Assembly: GCF_000346465.2 (NCBI RefSeq)
Contig: NC_034012.1
Span: forward strand, 13,422,429-13,486,428
Reading direction: 5' to 3'
Length of the DNA stretch: 64,000 nucleotides
Source of the DNA: Prunus persica
Taxonomy: Eukaryota; Streptophyta; Magnoliopsida; Rosales; Rosaceae
Position 1 is the first letter of the stretch; every line of letters starts with the position of its first letter. The translations under genes and the position numbers were made by a program. Shown one piece after another: positions 35,224 to 47,461 of this stretch. The notes under the pieces are model-generated. The model made no database searches. It saw only the letters and a list, made by a program, of their open reading frames with translations, and was not told the DNA's origin.

Positions 35224-37257
35224 ATGGGTTTTCTTCCATAAATCTGAAGAACATAAAAAGAAATATGATATATATATTTATATGTATATCTATGAAATGA
35301 TTAGTTTTGAAGTGTTTCCAAGTAGTTGGAATATCTGTCTTTCCAGATTAAAATAAAGGTCTAGGCTTCTAACACAAATCATCTTGTTTGACAAGTGGAG
35401 CCCTTTAGTGCACTAAAAGTCCATATTCTCACCTACCACACCCAAAGCTGAACTTTCCACCAACTTACTAGAGTGAAGATGAAGCTCCAAAAATTTGTCG
35501 GAAAGTAGTGTGACTCTCGTTTAAAATGCATTTCGTGCCAGCATTGAAAGAGATTTTAAGTTCGATTTTCTTCTTCTTCATCGATCACAAAAACGAAAAA
35601 AATCAAAAGTAACAATTTTTTTACTATCAATTTAGTAGGTCACATGTAAAGGCATTATAATCTTTCTTGTCCACGCTCATTGAATCAGTTAAAATAATGC
35701 ACTTACAGTCCAAGTAAACCCAAAGAATTTGGTTGCAAATTGATGTAATTAAATATTCGATCAAAACCACAAAGGTAAAATCGAATACATTGAAACCGCA
35801 GTACCTGAAAAAGATCCTAACATTTGCAGAAGGTCCATTTGATTGTTAGTACTACTAAACTCCAAATTTATTTATTTGGCACTACATCATTTACTCAAAT
35901 CAGGACCAAATTTAAACTTCATTTCCAACAGACAAGAAGATCTTAACATGTGCATGAATTCTCCAATTATATAGTGAAGATCTTAGGTTGTCTTTTTTTA
36001 CAGATTTCAGTACGATTCGCAGAAGAACGCCAAAGACCAAAGACAAATCTGTAAGTTGACTCCAGTTTTGGACATAAGTCCTTCTCCAACCAGGGAGACA
36101 AAATCCAAAATTTGGAATTTTTAGCCCAAAATCTTCTCTAATTTATGTATTTGAAAATTTGGGTTGACTGAAAAATAGGGCAGTATTTGGCCTGAGATTC
36201 CAGTCCAGGCGGAATTAACATTGCACTTCAATGGCTGCATTTCAAATGGGCTGCTTTCTTTTGCTTTGTTTTTTGTTTTTTTTTTTTTCATATTTAAAGG
36301 CTAGAAATCAATGGCTGATATTAAAACTTGGCTGGATCAACAACAAAAAAGTAATTCAATAGTTGAAATTTAAATTCAAAAGGAAAAATAAGTAAATATA
36401 TTATCTAAGTTCGATACGATCTCAAAACACATCCTAAACTCTATAAATACTCATCAATTTGTTATTAAAAAAAGAGATTATATCATTCTTTAACAATTTA
36501 ATAAAATTACGGACTCAAATTATGAGTCCTCAATTTTGAAGGAAAAAACAGTTAAAGTCATAAAAATACATAAATAATTGCATTTTAAAAGGTGAAATTT
36601 TGTATGAGTCCACAAAATTGGAGGAAAAATAAATAATTGTATTTTGAAAGGTGAAATTTTGAGTTGGAATCGTCTAGGTTGGAGATGGCCTAACAAGTAC
36701 AAATTAAAGCAAACTTGTTGAGCTTAGCATTATATTCGTTTTTTAGTCAGACTACCCAGTTCTATTTGTGGTCCATCGAAACTCGGCCCAATATGGAGCA
36801 GGATCAGAAAGGATCGCAGTCCAGATTAGTCCAAGGAGAACTCAACCAATTGTTGTTTGTGGCCCTCTGATCAGCAAACGAAACGACAACAACGACCGTC
36901 GTTTAGTGGAGAAGGTGAATGAGTGATGAGTGAAGAAATTTGCTTTCGGGATAAGTAGTAAAAGTAGTCACATTCTTTCTTTTGAGCAATATCAGTTTCC
37001 CGATCAAAGTTTTTCGCTTTCGTATTTCTTCAGTTTCTCTCCTCTCTCGCTCGCAGATTCTTTTCAAAATATTTTTCCTTTGCTTGTTCTTCAGATATTC
37101 TGTGGTAAGAAGTTGCAGAAAAGAGAAGACTTTTTTGCTTTTTGTATCTTTCGATTAACCATTTTTTTTCAATCGGAAACCCTAATTCGGTTCTTTTTTC
37201 TATGCTGTGATCGGAACTCGGAAGTGCTAGCGAAACCGTCAAGACTTGTAATCCTCC
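35224..37257. other. Intergenic region upstream of ATG8
   Basis: Holds the 3' UTR of the CASP-like gene (to about 35370) and, from about 36890, a CT-rich stretch likely to be the ATG8 promoter and leader. A repeated motif GGAAAAATAAATAATTG/AAAGGTGAAATTTTG occurs around 36570-36665 as a short direct duplication. No gene is supported. Confidence 0.5.
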
Positions 37258-39263
37258 ATGGCTAAAAGCTCCTTCAAGCTGGAACACCCACTAGGTTCTC
37301 TCTCCCTCCCTCTCTCTCCCTCTCTGATGTGATTGATCTCGAGTTACATATGGGTTTTGTTGATTGAAAATTGGTCTCTTGCAATTTCCTTAATTTATGA
37401 ACATAGTATTGAAATTTTGTTATTTTTATACTGAATTAAGCTTCAACCTTTATCTTTCTTGATTTGGGTTATCTCTTCTTTTCCCTTATTATTTTCCTTT
37501 TCCTTTTTGTTTATATTTATGAGTTGTATGATCTGTGTTGCTGATTTTCTGAGATTTAATTGAGAGATGAATTGTCAACCTCAGTATATGAATTTTACTT
37601 TTAATTTGAATTGTTCTAGGCCTTTCTATTTTGATTTTCTCTGTGTTTGCCTTCTATAGAGTTAGCATCACTATAGTTCTGATATCTTCCAGTAGATCAG
37701 ATCCTACAAGCTTATTTATTTTTCCTTGTTTTATTTTAATTTTTTTAATTGTTGGTTCTTTCACCAGAAAGGAGGCAGGCAGAAGCTGCTCGGATCAGGG
37801 AGAAGTATCCTGACAGAATTCCGGTATGAATATCATTTACCATCAAGAGCCATCTGATAAAAAGGCTCATGGGGCAGTTAAAAACTAAGGCCTTTTAGAG
37901 CCTAAGCACAATGCAATTATAAAGTTTAACTTCTCAAAATGTTAATTAATACAAAACTTGGACCAAGAAAAGCTTGTTTGAGCCTTGAGCTTTGCAAAAA
38001 AACACGTGCTCTTGTGTTTGAGTTGTGCCTCTCTAAAGGGACTTCGTGAAGGTTGAAAATTCTTCAAGCAATACTCGTTTAACTTGGGGCTTGAAGTGTG
38101 GTGCATTTTTATAACACTTTCAAGACCCTTGTCCGTATGCTGTATTATACATAATTGTTCTTTAATTATGTGTTCATCTTCTTTTTTCTCTATATAGGTT
38201 ATTGTGGAGAAGGCTGAAAGAAGTGACATACCAGACATTGATAAGAAGAAGTCAGTCTTGTCTTTATTTGTTTCACATGTGCTTTATATATTTCTATTTT
38301 GGTGGTTCCCAATTTTCTTAGTAATCAAGACTTCATACTGGCTTGTACGTGATATAATTTATTTATTTTTCCTGCTTGGATGAGTTATGCCATGATGCTT
38401 GCTTCCTGGTACTCTGCAATTTTCTAAAAGGTTTTCCTTTTAAAGAATGTGCACGTGTATGACACTTCTTTGGTAAGGTCAAGACTTGATACATGCTTCT
38501 ATGTTATAGATTTTTTTTTCCCTGCTTTGACGAGTTCTGCATGGGCTTGCTTGCTGGCACTTTACAATTTTCCAAGCCATTTTGAAAGAATGTGTGTGGT
38601 GTTGTTGGCTATATATGTCTTGCATGGGATTAAGTTAGACATTGCCAAACTATGGTTACATTATAGATTATTTCCTACATAGGGTGTTTCATGTGTATGA
38701 TTAAGTGTTTACCGTGGAGCACAAACAAGTTATGTGTCTTTGATCTAGAAATTTAACTTCACATGTATCACTAGCCATCACGAGTTCTCACTTCATAATA
38801 TTACCAGAAGAAATTAGGAAGAGCTAGTGTTTGCATTGAAGCTGAAATGTTAGTTTCTAACAAATGGACTTTTGATTGTTACACTCTCTGTAAAACATTC
38901 TTTTCACAGTGCACGATCTAATTCAATGGATTTTGTGTAATGATCAATGATCGAAACAGATATCTGGTTCCTGCTGATTTGACTGTTGGGCAGTTTGTTT
39001 ATGTGGTTCGTAAGAGGATAAAACTCAGTGCTGAGAAGGCTATTTTTATATTTGTCAAGAACATTTTGCCACCCACTGGTAAGAATAATGCTCCAAAGAT
39101 GTTTCATATATACTATAAATACCATCATCTGATGACCTATTTCTCAACATATGTTTGGTTTTGTGCTATTGCAGCTGCCATGATGTCTGCAATCTATGAG
39201 GAAAACAAAGATGAGGATGGTTTCCTTTACATGACCTACAGTGGCGAAAACACATTTGGTTAA
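37258..39263 (+). CDS. ATG8: Autophagy-related protein 8 (ATG8), 5 exons
   Basis: A ubiquitin-like protein conjugated to phosphatidylethanolamine on autophagosome membranes, where it recruits cargo receptors. Exons 37258-37294, 37768-37823, 38198-38250, 38960-39078 and 39175-39263 join to 117 codons. The sequence has every family landmark: [19 protein letters not shown], the YPDRIPVI strand, [20 protein letters not shown] of the hydrophobic docking pocket, and the C-terminal [15 protein letters not shown]. The last codon before TAA is the conjugation glycine itself, so there is no tail for the ATG4 protease to remove. In plants an exposed glycine is usual for the ATG8h/i clade, but this sequence looks like clade I (ATG8a-g), where a short tail is normal. 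An alternative splice from GTTAATCC at the end could add a tail; I see no evidence for one. Confidence 0.93.
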
Positions 39264-40243
39264 TCCCAGTGCAGTCAAGTTATTATGTAAATAAGACTTT
39301 TAAGAAGTACGAAATATTTGTAAATTCTCGGATTTCAACTTCTGCTATTGCAGTCCCAAATTTGAGGTTGCTCTTCGTATAATGCCTACCGTTAAAAGTT
39401 GGATCTATGACCTTATGCTGGAAATATCATATGGTTAATCCTTTTATGAGTTCAGTGAGTAAATTGTCGAATGCGTGATGTTTATTTTTCTTTCCAATTT
39501 TTCATGTTTTGCGTTTGTGTTTGATGATTCCCTACCTAGAGTGCCCTGATATCTATTGAATGTGCTTGGTGCTCAAACCCTACTGCAGATTCAATCTCTT
39601 CTTAAAGTGCTTGAACCACACTTTACTCCACCATTAGTGCTTGAACCAGACTCTACTCCACCATTCCTTCCATTCTCATTTAAGGTTGGTAAAATATGAC
39701 TCAACTTCTCATTCTTTGAAGGACAACGAAATGCCACCAGCCGGTCCTGATCAACAAGGTCGAAGTCTGATACCTGTTTGGCGGCTAGGGCCAGACATGA
39801 CCGCCACCAATGAAAATGGACTAACTGTCATGTCTCATGCTTTCGCAAGAGGCGATGACCATTATGTAGAACTTTGGAAAGTTTAGTTGTAGAATGACTT
39901 GCAGCATCATAATCATTCTATTCCCCAAGTTTCTTATGCTCTTCTAAAATATGTTCTTACAGTTACGCTGAACAATACCAGTTGCTTATGGACTTGTAAG
40001 CTCATCAACAGCGAAGACACTATTTTAATCACCAAATACAAATTTAAAAATATAAAAAAACAGACATCAATTAAAATATGATATTATTTTAAAGACCAAG
40101 CCGTAAACTGGTCACATTGCCCTACTAACATTCTTTTCTATATACTAATTGCTGATAAATCCCAAACCCACATGAGCAAATCAGAACACGTAGGACATCA
40201 CATGCCACAGTTGTATATATAATTATTCCATCCTCATTCATCC
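39264..40243. other. Convergent intergenic region between ATG8 and RPB12
   Basis: The two flanking genes end here tail to tail, so it should contain both 3' UTRs. A 30-bp direct repeat (AGTGCTTGAACCA...ACTCCACCATT, twice) lies at 39606-39665. The open frame at 39641-39886 has no recognised domain and is not called. Confidence 0.5.
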
Positions 40244-41958
40244 CTAGCGTGCCAGAAACTCCACGACTGCAAAAACCAAAAATCATATATCATACAACAA
40301 ACGGTAGACCACGCAAGAGTCAGTATCATACTGCAAACAGTAAACCACGCAAGTGAATCACACAATGCATTAATGGATGACATACACACAAAAATGTGCG
40401 TAACGATTACAGTTGCGACAGGTACTTTGGACTCTTGAGTAAAAATATATATTCACAAATAAGGCTCTCAAAATTCCATATTATAGTCAGAGCCGGCCCT
40501 GACCTAGGGCTACCAGGGCCACAGCTTAGGGCCCAAAACTGTGGGGGGTACAAAAATATGATTTTTTAGCCTATGTATTTACATTTTTTTTATTAAAAAA
40601 ACCCAAAACCGTTAGTGTCCTAGAAGGAAGTAGATGTAATCATTAATCATGGCAGCACCAAACCACTTTGAGATTCTAAAGAACAAAAATTAATGAAACT
40701 AAACATATGGAAACAAAGAGTTCTAAAAAAAAAAACAAAAACAAACCAAACAAACGTTCTTATCTTAGACAAAAAAAAAGACCTGGCAGTGGCAACAACC
40801 CACATTGGAAAGCTTTAGCTATTTGAAGGTCTTTTCTTTGTGTCATTCTTTTTTATAAATAGATGTATAATAGGAATTTCGTAAGAGACATCTTTGTTAA
40901 TTTATTTTTCTTTTTATTTGATTTAGCAAAAAACTCAACAGAGATTCTTGTACTTCACAATTGGAAATTTGAAGTTTTTAGTTGAAGAAAAAAAATGCTC
41001 AAAATCCAAATTTTATTATTCTTTGTTCATTAGTTTTATTGTTATTGTTCGTGTTTTTATAAAAATTAAAAATTGTTACCTAATAAAATTAATTTGTTGA
41101 TAAAAAAAATTGTAATTTTAGTTTTTAATTTGTCTAAAAGGGTACTCTCTAGAAATTTGCCCTGGGCCTTAGAAAACCTAGGACCGGCTCTGATTATAGT
41201 ATAAATCGCTTGAAGCACTATTTTGAAGAAAATAATTTTTAAACTCAATTGTTATTACATTTGATAGGTGAGGACTTTTTTCTCCCTGGTTTGATTCTTT
41301 AAATGTCTCTTACTAACATGAAGAGTTGTAAGGAGAACTACACTAATGAAATACAATTAAAAAAAAACTATTTATAAAGGGCATGTTTCAAGGTACTTTA
41401 CGTAGATATGAGACACTTTTAACACTCACTTGTGCATTTATTAGTGCACACAAAGTTGATCAACTTTAATATTTTAAACTGCATTATTACAAAAGTTTTT
41501 TTTTCCTTCAAAACTTTAAAGAAAAAGAGAATAAAAATCGAATTCGTGTGAAAATAAATACTCTATCACTAAAACAAAAAATTCACGAGAATTATTGCAG
41601 TGGTTGAATTGTTTAAATATACATATTAATAATTGATTAAATAAAAAATTAAATAGAAAAAGTAAAACTTACTACGACGAGTACGCTTCTTGAACAAGAT
41701 AGAGTAATCGCAGTGACGGCACTGAACCTTTTCGTTTGGCTTCAAAGTGACTTCCTCCCCACAACCTACAAGTTAACATCACAAAATCAAAAAGGCTTGC
41801 TTTTTCATGTTTCCAAAAAATTATTTTCTTCCAATTTTTCTAGCGGATTTTCGCTGGAAACAAAAGGAAAAGTGGGTGAATTTTCTCGGGAAACAAAAGG
41901 AAAAGTAGGTACCTCCGCAGATGTACTTGACTTGCTCTGGCTGAGGCTGAGGATCCAT
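40244..41958 (-). CDS. NRPB12: RNA polymerase subunit RPB12/NRPB12-like (3 exons)
   Basis: The smallest zinc-binding subunit shared by nuclear RNA polymerases. Exons 41958-41913, 41765-41673 and 40266-40244 join to 53 codons, against about 51 in Arabidopsis. The protein starts MDPQPQPEQVKYICGGCG and continues through TLKPNEKVQCRHCDYSIL to FKKRTRRIVEFLAR. Zinc ligands Cys14/Cys17 and Cys31/Cys34 form two CxxC pairs. The very small last exon (23 bp) follows a 1.4-kb intron that contains a hAT MITE. Exons this small escape simple frame scans; this one is supported by the acceptor TTTTTGCAG and by the conserved RRIV ending. Confidence 0.9.
40488..41192. mobile_element. hAT-type MITE in RPB12 intron 2
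   Basis: Termini CAGAGCCGGCCCTGACCTAGG and CCTAGGACCGGCTCTG, flanked on both sides by ATTATAGT (40480-40487 and 41193-41200), an 8-bp duplication as expected for hAT. The interior is AT-rich without a transposase. Confidence 0.9.
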
Positions 41959-42672
41959 GATCGATTAGGGTCAGCTTCTAGGGTTTGTGACTTGACTGTT
42001 TCCCAAAAGTGAAAACCTAAACAGTAAATATTTATGAGCAAAACAAAAGCCTGATATTTGTACTTCCCTTTTTTTTTCTTTTTTTTTTTTTTAAAGAAGC
42101 GAAGTCCTAAGAAACAACTGACTCTCACGCATGCAACAAGTTACAACAGTTTTTTTTTTTCCAGCTAATTTGGGGATACCATAATTAGCCTGCAAATTAA
42201 GTTAAAATTATTAATCTTCGCATGTCATTTCTGGCCTCCAAAATAAGTTATTAATTATAATCTTCACCTGCCACATTCATAATTTTTTTTTTGGGTAAAT
42301 ACTACGATGTGTCTCCACACCCGAAGATGGGATTAATCCCCGTTCGGAATCGGATTGCCCGTGGCCACATTCATAATTTTGACTAATTAATATTCTGCCA
42401 TTTTAGGCAGGTGATCTTGGCTCTTCAACAAGGATTAGGCAATCAACACAAAGCATCAATTACCATAAGTGATAAATTAGATCTATAATTAATAATGTGG
42501 CATCCATAATTGATCCAAAAAAAGATATATAAGTTAATATTACAATACCATGATGAAAACAAACACCATCAAGGAAGATGAAAGAACAAGAGTCTCTTTT
42601 AAGCCATCAAAGCTTTTATTATATGCTCTGTAATAATTTATAATAATATTTTTGCATAGTTGAATATCATCC
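41959..42672. other. Region between RPB12 and the MYB gene
   Basis: Contains the RPB12 promoter (both genes read leftward) and the 3' UTR of the MYB gene. A small retroposon lies at 42287-42364. No gene is seen. Confidence 0.5.
42287..42364 (-). mobile_element. SINE-like retroposon fragment with 16-bp target duplication
   Basis: A 78-bp insert is flanked by two copies of CCACATTCATAATTTT (42271-42286 and 42365-42380). Read on the minus strand it ends in a poly(A) run. Target duplications of this length with a 3' poly(A) are typical of LINE-mobilised SINEs. Its short length suggests 5' truncation. Confidence 0.65.
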
Positions 42673-45565
42673 TCAGCAAATTCCAGGCAAGTTGTCCCAA
42701 GAGCTAGAGGCTTTGCCATGCTCTGCTGTGGCAGTAACAGGGAACAATGCGGCCATATGCTGCTGCATGTCAAAATCCAAACAAGCATCCGTTAATCCGG
42801 AAGAGTGACCGTTGGAGAGCTCTCCACTGTCACTATACCAATCGGAGATAGGCTCGGTGGAAGGGATGAAACTGAACAGCTTTGACAAATCTTCAGGCAG
42901 GGAGCTAATGTGATCATCCTGGATTGGCTTTGCTTCTGGCATGTATTGAGAGAAAAGGTCATTATTATGAAAGTCAGATTAATTAACAAACAAATTAAGA
43001 AAGAGAAAATGGCTCCTAGCAGAGAGAGAAAGAGAAAGCATGGCCTTTAACTAGGTTTTGCAAATACGATGAAAGATGAGTATGCGACGAGCTGTAAACT
43101 CAGACATCCTCGGTTCCAACCCTCAAATGCGCAAAAACTTAAAAGGATAAAAGAAGTTGGGAATAAATCTAAAAGATAGAGAAGTCCACTCTAGAGGCAG
43201 GGTCAGTTAATCTGCACACCATCTAAACCATCACTTACTCAAAAAGGGGCGAAAAAGAATAGAACAGAAAAGACATATGCACACGCTTCACACACAAAGT
43301 CTCCATATTCGAAATATGGAAATGTGTGGACATCAAGGCTTTACCTAAAGATGCTAATGACACACAAAGTTTTCCACTTCAGAAGATGATTTTACTTGTT
43401 CATTATCACTAATATTAGAAAATCAAATCATAATTCATTTTGGGGGAATCAGAGGATAAGAACTTTGACAATTGATATGTTAATGCGTCTGAGCTGTTTT
43501 TAGTGTCATAAACCATAATTGAAACATAAATTTTTTTCTTTCACGACTCACTCAATTCAGAAAAACTTCTGTGAAATGGAATATCATTTTTTTGCTATCC
43601 TGACCAATCATGGTATGTTACGCGTGATAACTTTTCCACTTAGCATGATTGGTCAGGATGGCAAAACAATGCTAATTCCCGTTCCACACAAGTGTTTCTC
43701 CGCTCAATTATATGGTAGTAAAGGTAGCAGTTGAAACGCATTAAAAAGAACCAAAATCAAAGCAGATCAAAAGGAAGTTAATGCTTAGAAAGCATCAAAA
43801 GCCCAGCTTAAACAGCATTTGATGTGTCTGACACAAGAAATTGCATGCACACAATGAAACAGAGCATTTAAGCACAAACAAGCAGAAACAGAGCATTTAT
43901 GATGAAAACCGAAATTCAATCACAAACAAACAAGAATAACAAATTAACAAAAAACCAATACTTCACCTAATAACGAGCCCTCGAGGGAGCTTGTAGACTG
44001 CAGCCATCGGGTATAATTATCCAACACATGCTTCTCCTCAAATGAACTGAATAGCCCATTTGCTCTCTTTGAAGGATTTCCACCACCACAAGCTAATACC
44101 TCAGCTTCTTGTAATAAGTCCTCCAACAACCCATTACTGCTATGGGACTGGCTGGCGGATACTGCTGCTGCTGCCGCTGTCGAGCTTACCTTGGTATCAA
44201 TGGTAACCTCAGACTGCGTTTGGGATACTTGGCTTGAAGGGAGCTCCGACTTGACTGAGTAAACTGAGCCAGTAGATGACAAGAAACTCTCAGAGTACTC
44301 GAACTGGGTTCGCGACGATGGCAATGGCGGTAAAGATGGGTTCAAAGTCCGCGGGAACTGAAAGGAGGCAATCTCAGGAATTGAATTGGTGATTGTTAAG
44401 TGAGAAGAGGCAATGTCAGGCATTGAATTGGCGCGTAGAATGGAAGCACTTCTTTGCGGGGTTGGGGAGACTGGGGGGGAGAATCCGACAGAGTCACGGT
44501 ACCGTTTGTAGCGTACCGGGGCTCCGAGGATGGGGGCGGGACGGTGGAAGGTGAAGGAGGAGAAGGAAGAGGTGGTGGGGGGGTTGCTGGGATCAAAGAG
44601 AGGGAGGGAAGTGAGAGTAGTGGACTTGGGATGGTGTGGGGAGGAGAGAGGAGAGAGAGATGGTGGAGTGGGAGAGAGTGAGTGCATATGATGGGCTTGG
44701 ATTGGGCTTTGGATTTGGAAGGAAAAAGTTGGGGTTGTGCAATTGTTGGTGGATTGGAAAGGGTTTTGGATTGTGGTTGTGGGTAAGGATCGGGAATGGG
44801 AATGGGATTGTTGCGGTTGTTTAATGTCATTGGGATATAGCGGTAGGCCTTGGCGTTGCCTCCTCTTCACCCTTGTGTTCCAGTAGTTCTTTATTTCGTT
44901 GTCTGTTCGCCCAGGTAACTATACAAAAAAGAACAGAAACAATCAGATTAGATGCTCTCTGGAGAAATTTCTGTTTCACAACAGAAAATTAAAGCAAAAG
45001 CCATAGCAGTATTTTTTTTCCCTTCAAAAGCAAGGGAAGAAACCAAATGAAATCTGTTTCCAGAGCAAAAAAGGCCAAACCCAGCAGCATTTTGTTTTCC
45101 AAAACAAAAACATGGGCACAAGAAATAAAAAACACAGAAGTGAAATGAGGAAATTATCAAGAAAAATGAAAACTCATTTGTCGTTACCTGAGAAGCCATG
45201 CGAGCCCATTTGTTGCCATACTTGGCGTGCAGCTCAAGAATGAGCCTCTCTTCATCATGAGAGAAGGCACCTTTCTTCAAGTTGGGACGGAGATGATTGG
45301 CCCAGCGGAGCCTGCAGCTCTTGCCGCAGCGATTGAGCCCAGAGTTCCTCTGCACCGCGTTCCAATTGCCCTCGCCGTGTTTCCTCACATACTCCATCAA
45401 AATCTGGTCCTCCACCGCGGTCCATGGACCTTTCTTCAGACCCTTGCTGCCCTCCACCACATCACCACCACCTCCTCCTCCGCCGCTCAATTCCTGCGGT
45501 GACCTTCCCTCGTTCTGCTGTAGCAAACCGCTGTTGTTGTTGCTGCTGCTGCTGGGTGTCATCAT
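42673..45565 (-). CDS. GAMYB-like R2R3-MYB transcription factor (3 exons)
   Basis: A nuclear DNA-binding protein of MYB subgroup 18 (MYB33/65/101 type), which acts in gibberellin-related anther, pollen and seed development. Exons 45565-45188, 44918-43967 and 42935-42673 join to 530 codons. R2 runs from about residue 43 (KKGPWTAVEDQILMEYV; Trp 48, 69, 88). R3 starts at about 96 (KKGAFSHDEERLILELHAKYG; Phe101, Trp120) and finishes across the splice site in LPGRTDNEIKNYWNTRVKRR. The KKGPWT start, the wording of R3 and RQRQGLPLYP after it are GAMYB signatures. The long C-terminal region is Ser/Pro/Gln-rich and contains a miR159 site. The ATG ATG at 45565 is the first in frame; further upstream the frame is open only to a TTG. 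A Gly run at residues 28-34 comes from a trinucleotide repeat. Confidence 0.93.
44228..44248 (-). promoter_or_regulatory. miR159 target site in the MYB coding sequence
   Basis: The plus strand here (CTTGGCTTGAAGGGAGCTCC and one more base) is nearly the miR159 sequence itself, so the minus-strand mRNA is complementary to it. miRNA positions 2-5 and 7-19 pair, position 20 is a G:U wobble, and positions 1, 6 and 21 mismatch. The encoded peptide ELPSSQ sits where GAMYB genes carry their conserved site. Cleavage at this site is known to repress GAMYB-like genes in vegetative tissue. Confidence 0.88.
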
Positions 45566-46618
45566 CAATGAAATAGAGAGACCAATATCAAAGACAGACA
45601 GATTCTGGTTGGCCCAGCAAGTCAATATCAGACACAACCCGGGCAGAAATTGTATATAATTGCAAAGAAAACTATTTGAGCTGCACTTTTTTGTGGCCCC
45701 CAGTTGCTTAGTTTTTCTTTGAAATTTACATATTAATTATGCTGCCCTTTCTATTGGGTATGTTGATGAGTTTCTGTGGGTTTTTTTCGTTTTTTCGATA
45801 GCGGTATTGGGTTTGACAGAGACCCCTCTCTACTCCTTTTTGATAAAGAAACTTTATTGTAGCACTACTTCAACATTTTAGAGCTTGTTGGGCTTGGAGT
45901 ATGAGGAGAAAGAGAGGGGCGGAGGAGGAGGAGGAGGAGGAGGAGGTGGTGGTGGTGGTAGAAGAAGCCTTCCTTTAGCCTCTAGCACCCGGAAATCAGA
46001 TGAGCGGTGAGAGACGAGAGATGGGTTGTAGTTGTTTGTGTAGTGGAGGAAATGTAAAATGTATTTGTTTAGAAGACTACTTGTGAGACACCAAGCTGTA
46101 ACATAATTTTTCAGAGGCTGCTCATATTTTTGGGCAATTGGTTTTTTCAAAGCCTTTCATCACATGACACAAAATCTTCTTTTAGGCTTAGCTGGTACCT
46201 TGGGGTGTCTTGGCATTTGTCAGTTCATTACTGTGGTAAAAAAGGTAAAGACAGATGGGTTTTGGTTATTTTTGGGGAAGTGGGTAAAGTGGCAGTTCAA
46301 GATTGCCATTTCGTTCAGATTGGGGAGTTAGCTAAGACGGCGCCGTTTTTCAGAGTTTCAGTACAAACTACAGCCCCTTGGCTCTTTCTGTCACCTACGG
46401 CCTGGATGCGCAGCCCTCATGTCCTCTGTAATATTGCTATAAAAGTAAAAACTTATATGTTTCCTACTCATTTATTTGGATAAAACGAAACTAATAAAAA
46501 GAAGAAGAAGATAAAGATTCACTTTTAGAAGCAGGTCTTAGCCGTATTAATGAAGTGTTTACAATGTCCAAAATGTGATCTGTACTTGGAATATGATTAG
46601 GAATTAAAAATATTTTAC

Positions 46619-46735
46619 TTAGAGTGTTGTTATTTACATAATCATCTATCTTATTTCTTTATCCACCTTATTTTTAAAATTTTAAAGACAAATTTACCTA
46701 TTTGTAAAATGACTTCCAAAAATCATTCTCAAAAC
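46619..46735 (+). repeat. Dispersed repeat, copy 2
   Basis: AGAGTGTTGTTATTTACA through AATTTTAAAGACAAATTTACC to AAAATGACTTCC matches the stretch at 2583-2700 with scattered changes, in the same orientation. Confidence 0.6.
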
Positions 46736-46968
46736 TTGTCATGTGTCAATTGCTATAACTATACTTCAATCTTTACTTTTAAATCATTAAAAGAATTTTA
46801 AACAAAAAAATAAAGTACAATAATATAAAAAATTAGCAATTTTTTTTTTTATAAAAAAAACTATCTCCCTTTCTCACCTCCCAACCCGACTTACCCAACT
46901 CCCAATCACCATGTCCGCTGATCCTTACCCCTTCCTCCCATCACCTCCAAACCCAACCACATCACCGC

Positions 46969-46975
<7 letters not shown>

Positions 46976-47009
<34 letters not shown>
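46976..47009. repeat. (CT)n microsatellite
   Basis: About 16 CT units. The poly-Ser/Leu frames across it are artefacts. Confidence 0.9.
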
Positions 47010-47455
47010 ACACAACGCAACTCCACCCCAATATTACTGATATATGACCAACAAAAGAAGGGCATCCAACCCTTGGTTCCTCAATTGCTACCTTATAGAT
47101 GAATAGGCTTTCGTCCTTATCAACCAGAAGGCCACATAAAACACAAACGTAAATTTCAGTCCCTTTTGCACTCAACAATACTGACAAAATAGGATTTTGA
47201 TGGTGTTGAGGGCTAAAAAATCTCAAGGAAGGTCCATGTATATTTTAGGCCTAATGCATAATTGTGCTATAGAATAAGCCTAGCTAGGATACACGGAGGC
47301 CCATCAAATATGGTTGTGAAGTGCCTACACAAGTTTTGATATCTGCGTCATGTCAAGCGATACTAGAATTCGGCACGTGGGGAGGTCATGGTACTTGTTT
47401 ACCAATTTCACAACAAACCTGTTTATACCTAATTAAACGGCCTATTACCACCGGA

Positions 47456-47461
47456 CACGTG
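47456..47461 (+). promoter_or_regulatory. CACGTG G-box in the 5' LTR
   Basis: GGACACGTGGAC contains a G-box/ABRE core. A second core lies at 47543-47548 in GACACGTGTC. Both recur in the 3' LTR at 57334 and 57421. Such motifs bind bZIP/bHLH factors and could give stress- or light-dependent expression; this is an inference. Confidence 0.6.

Larger units (their letters stand above)
45566..47419. other. Upstream region of the MYB gene
   Basis: Promoter side of the MYB gene. It has a GGA/GGT trinucleotide tract at about 45918-45960 (open frames there read poly-Pro), a dispersed repeat at 46619-46735 and a CT microsatellite at about 46976-47009. No gene is supported. Confidence 0.5.

Noticed and set aside
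39641..39886. 81-codon frame downstream of ATG8
   Set aside because: No recognised family; it partly overlaps a 30-bp direct repeat and probably lies in the ATG8 or RPB12 3' region.
45878..46150. Poly-proline minus frame near the MYB promoter
   Set aside because: Produced by a GGA/GGT repeat tract.
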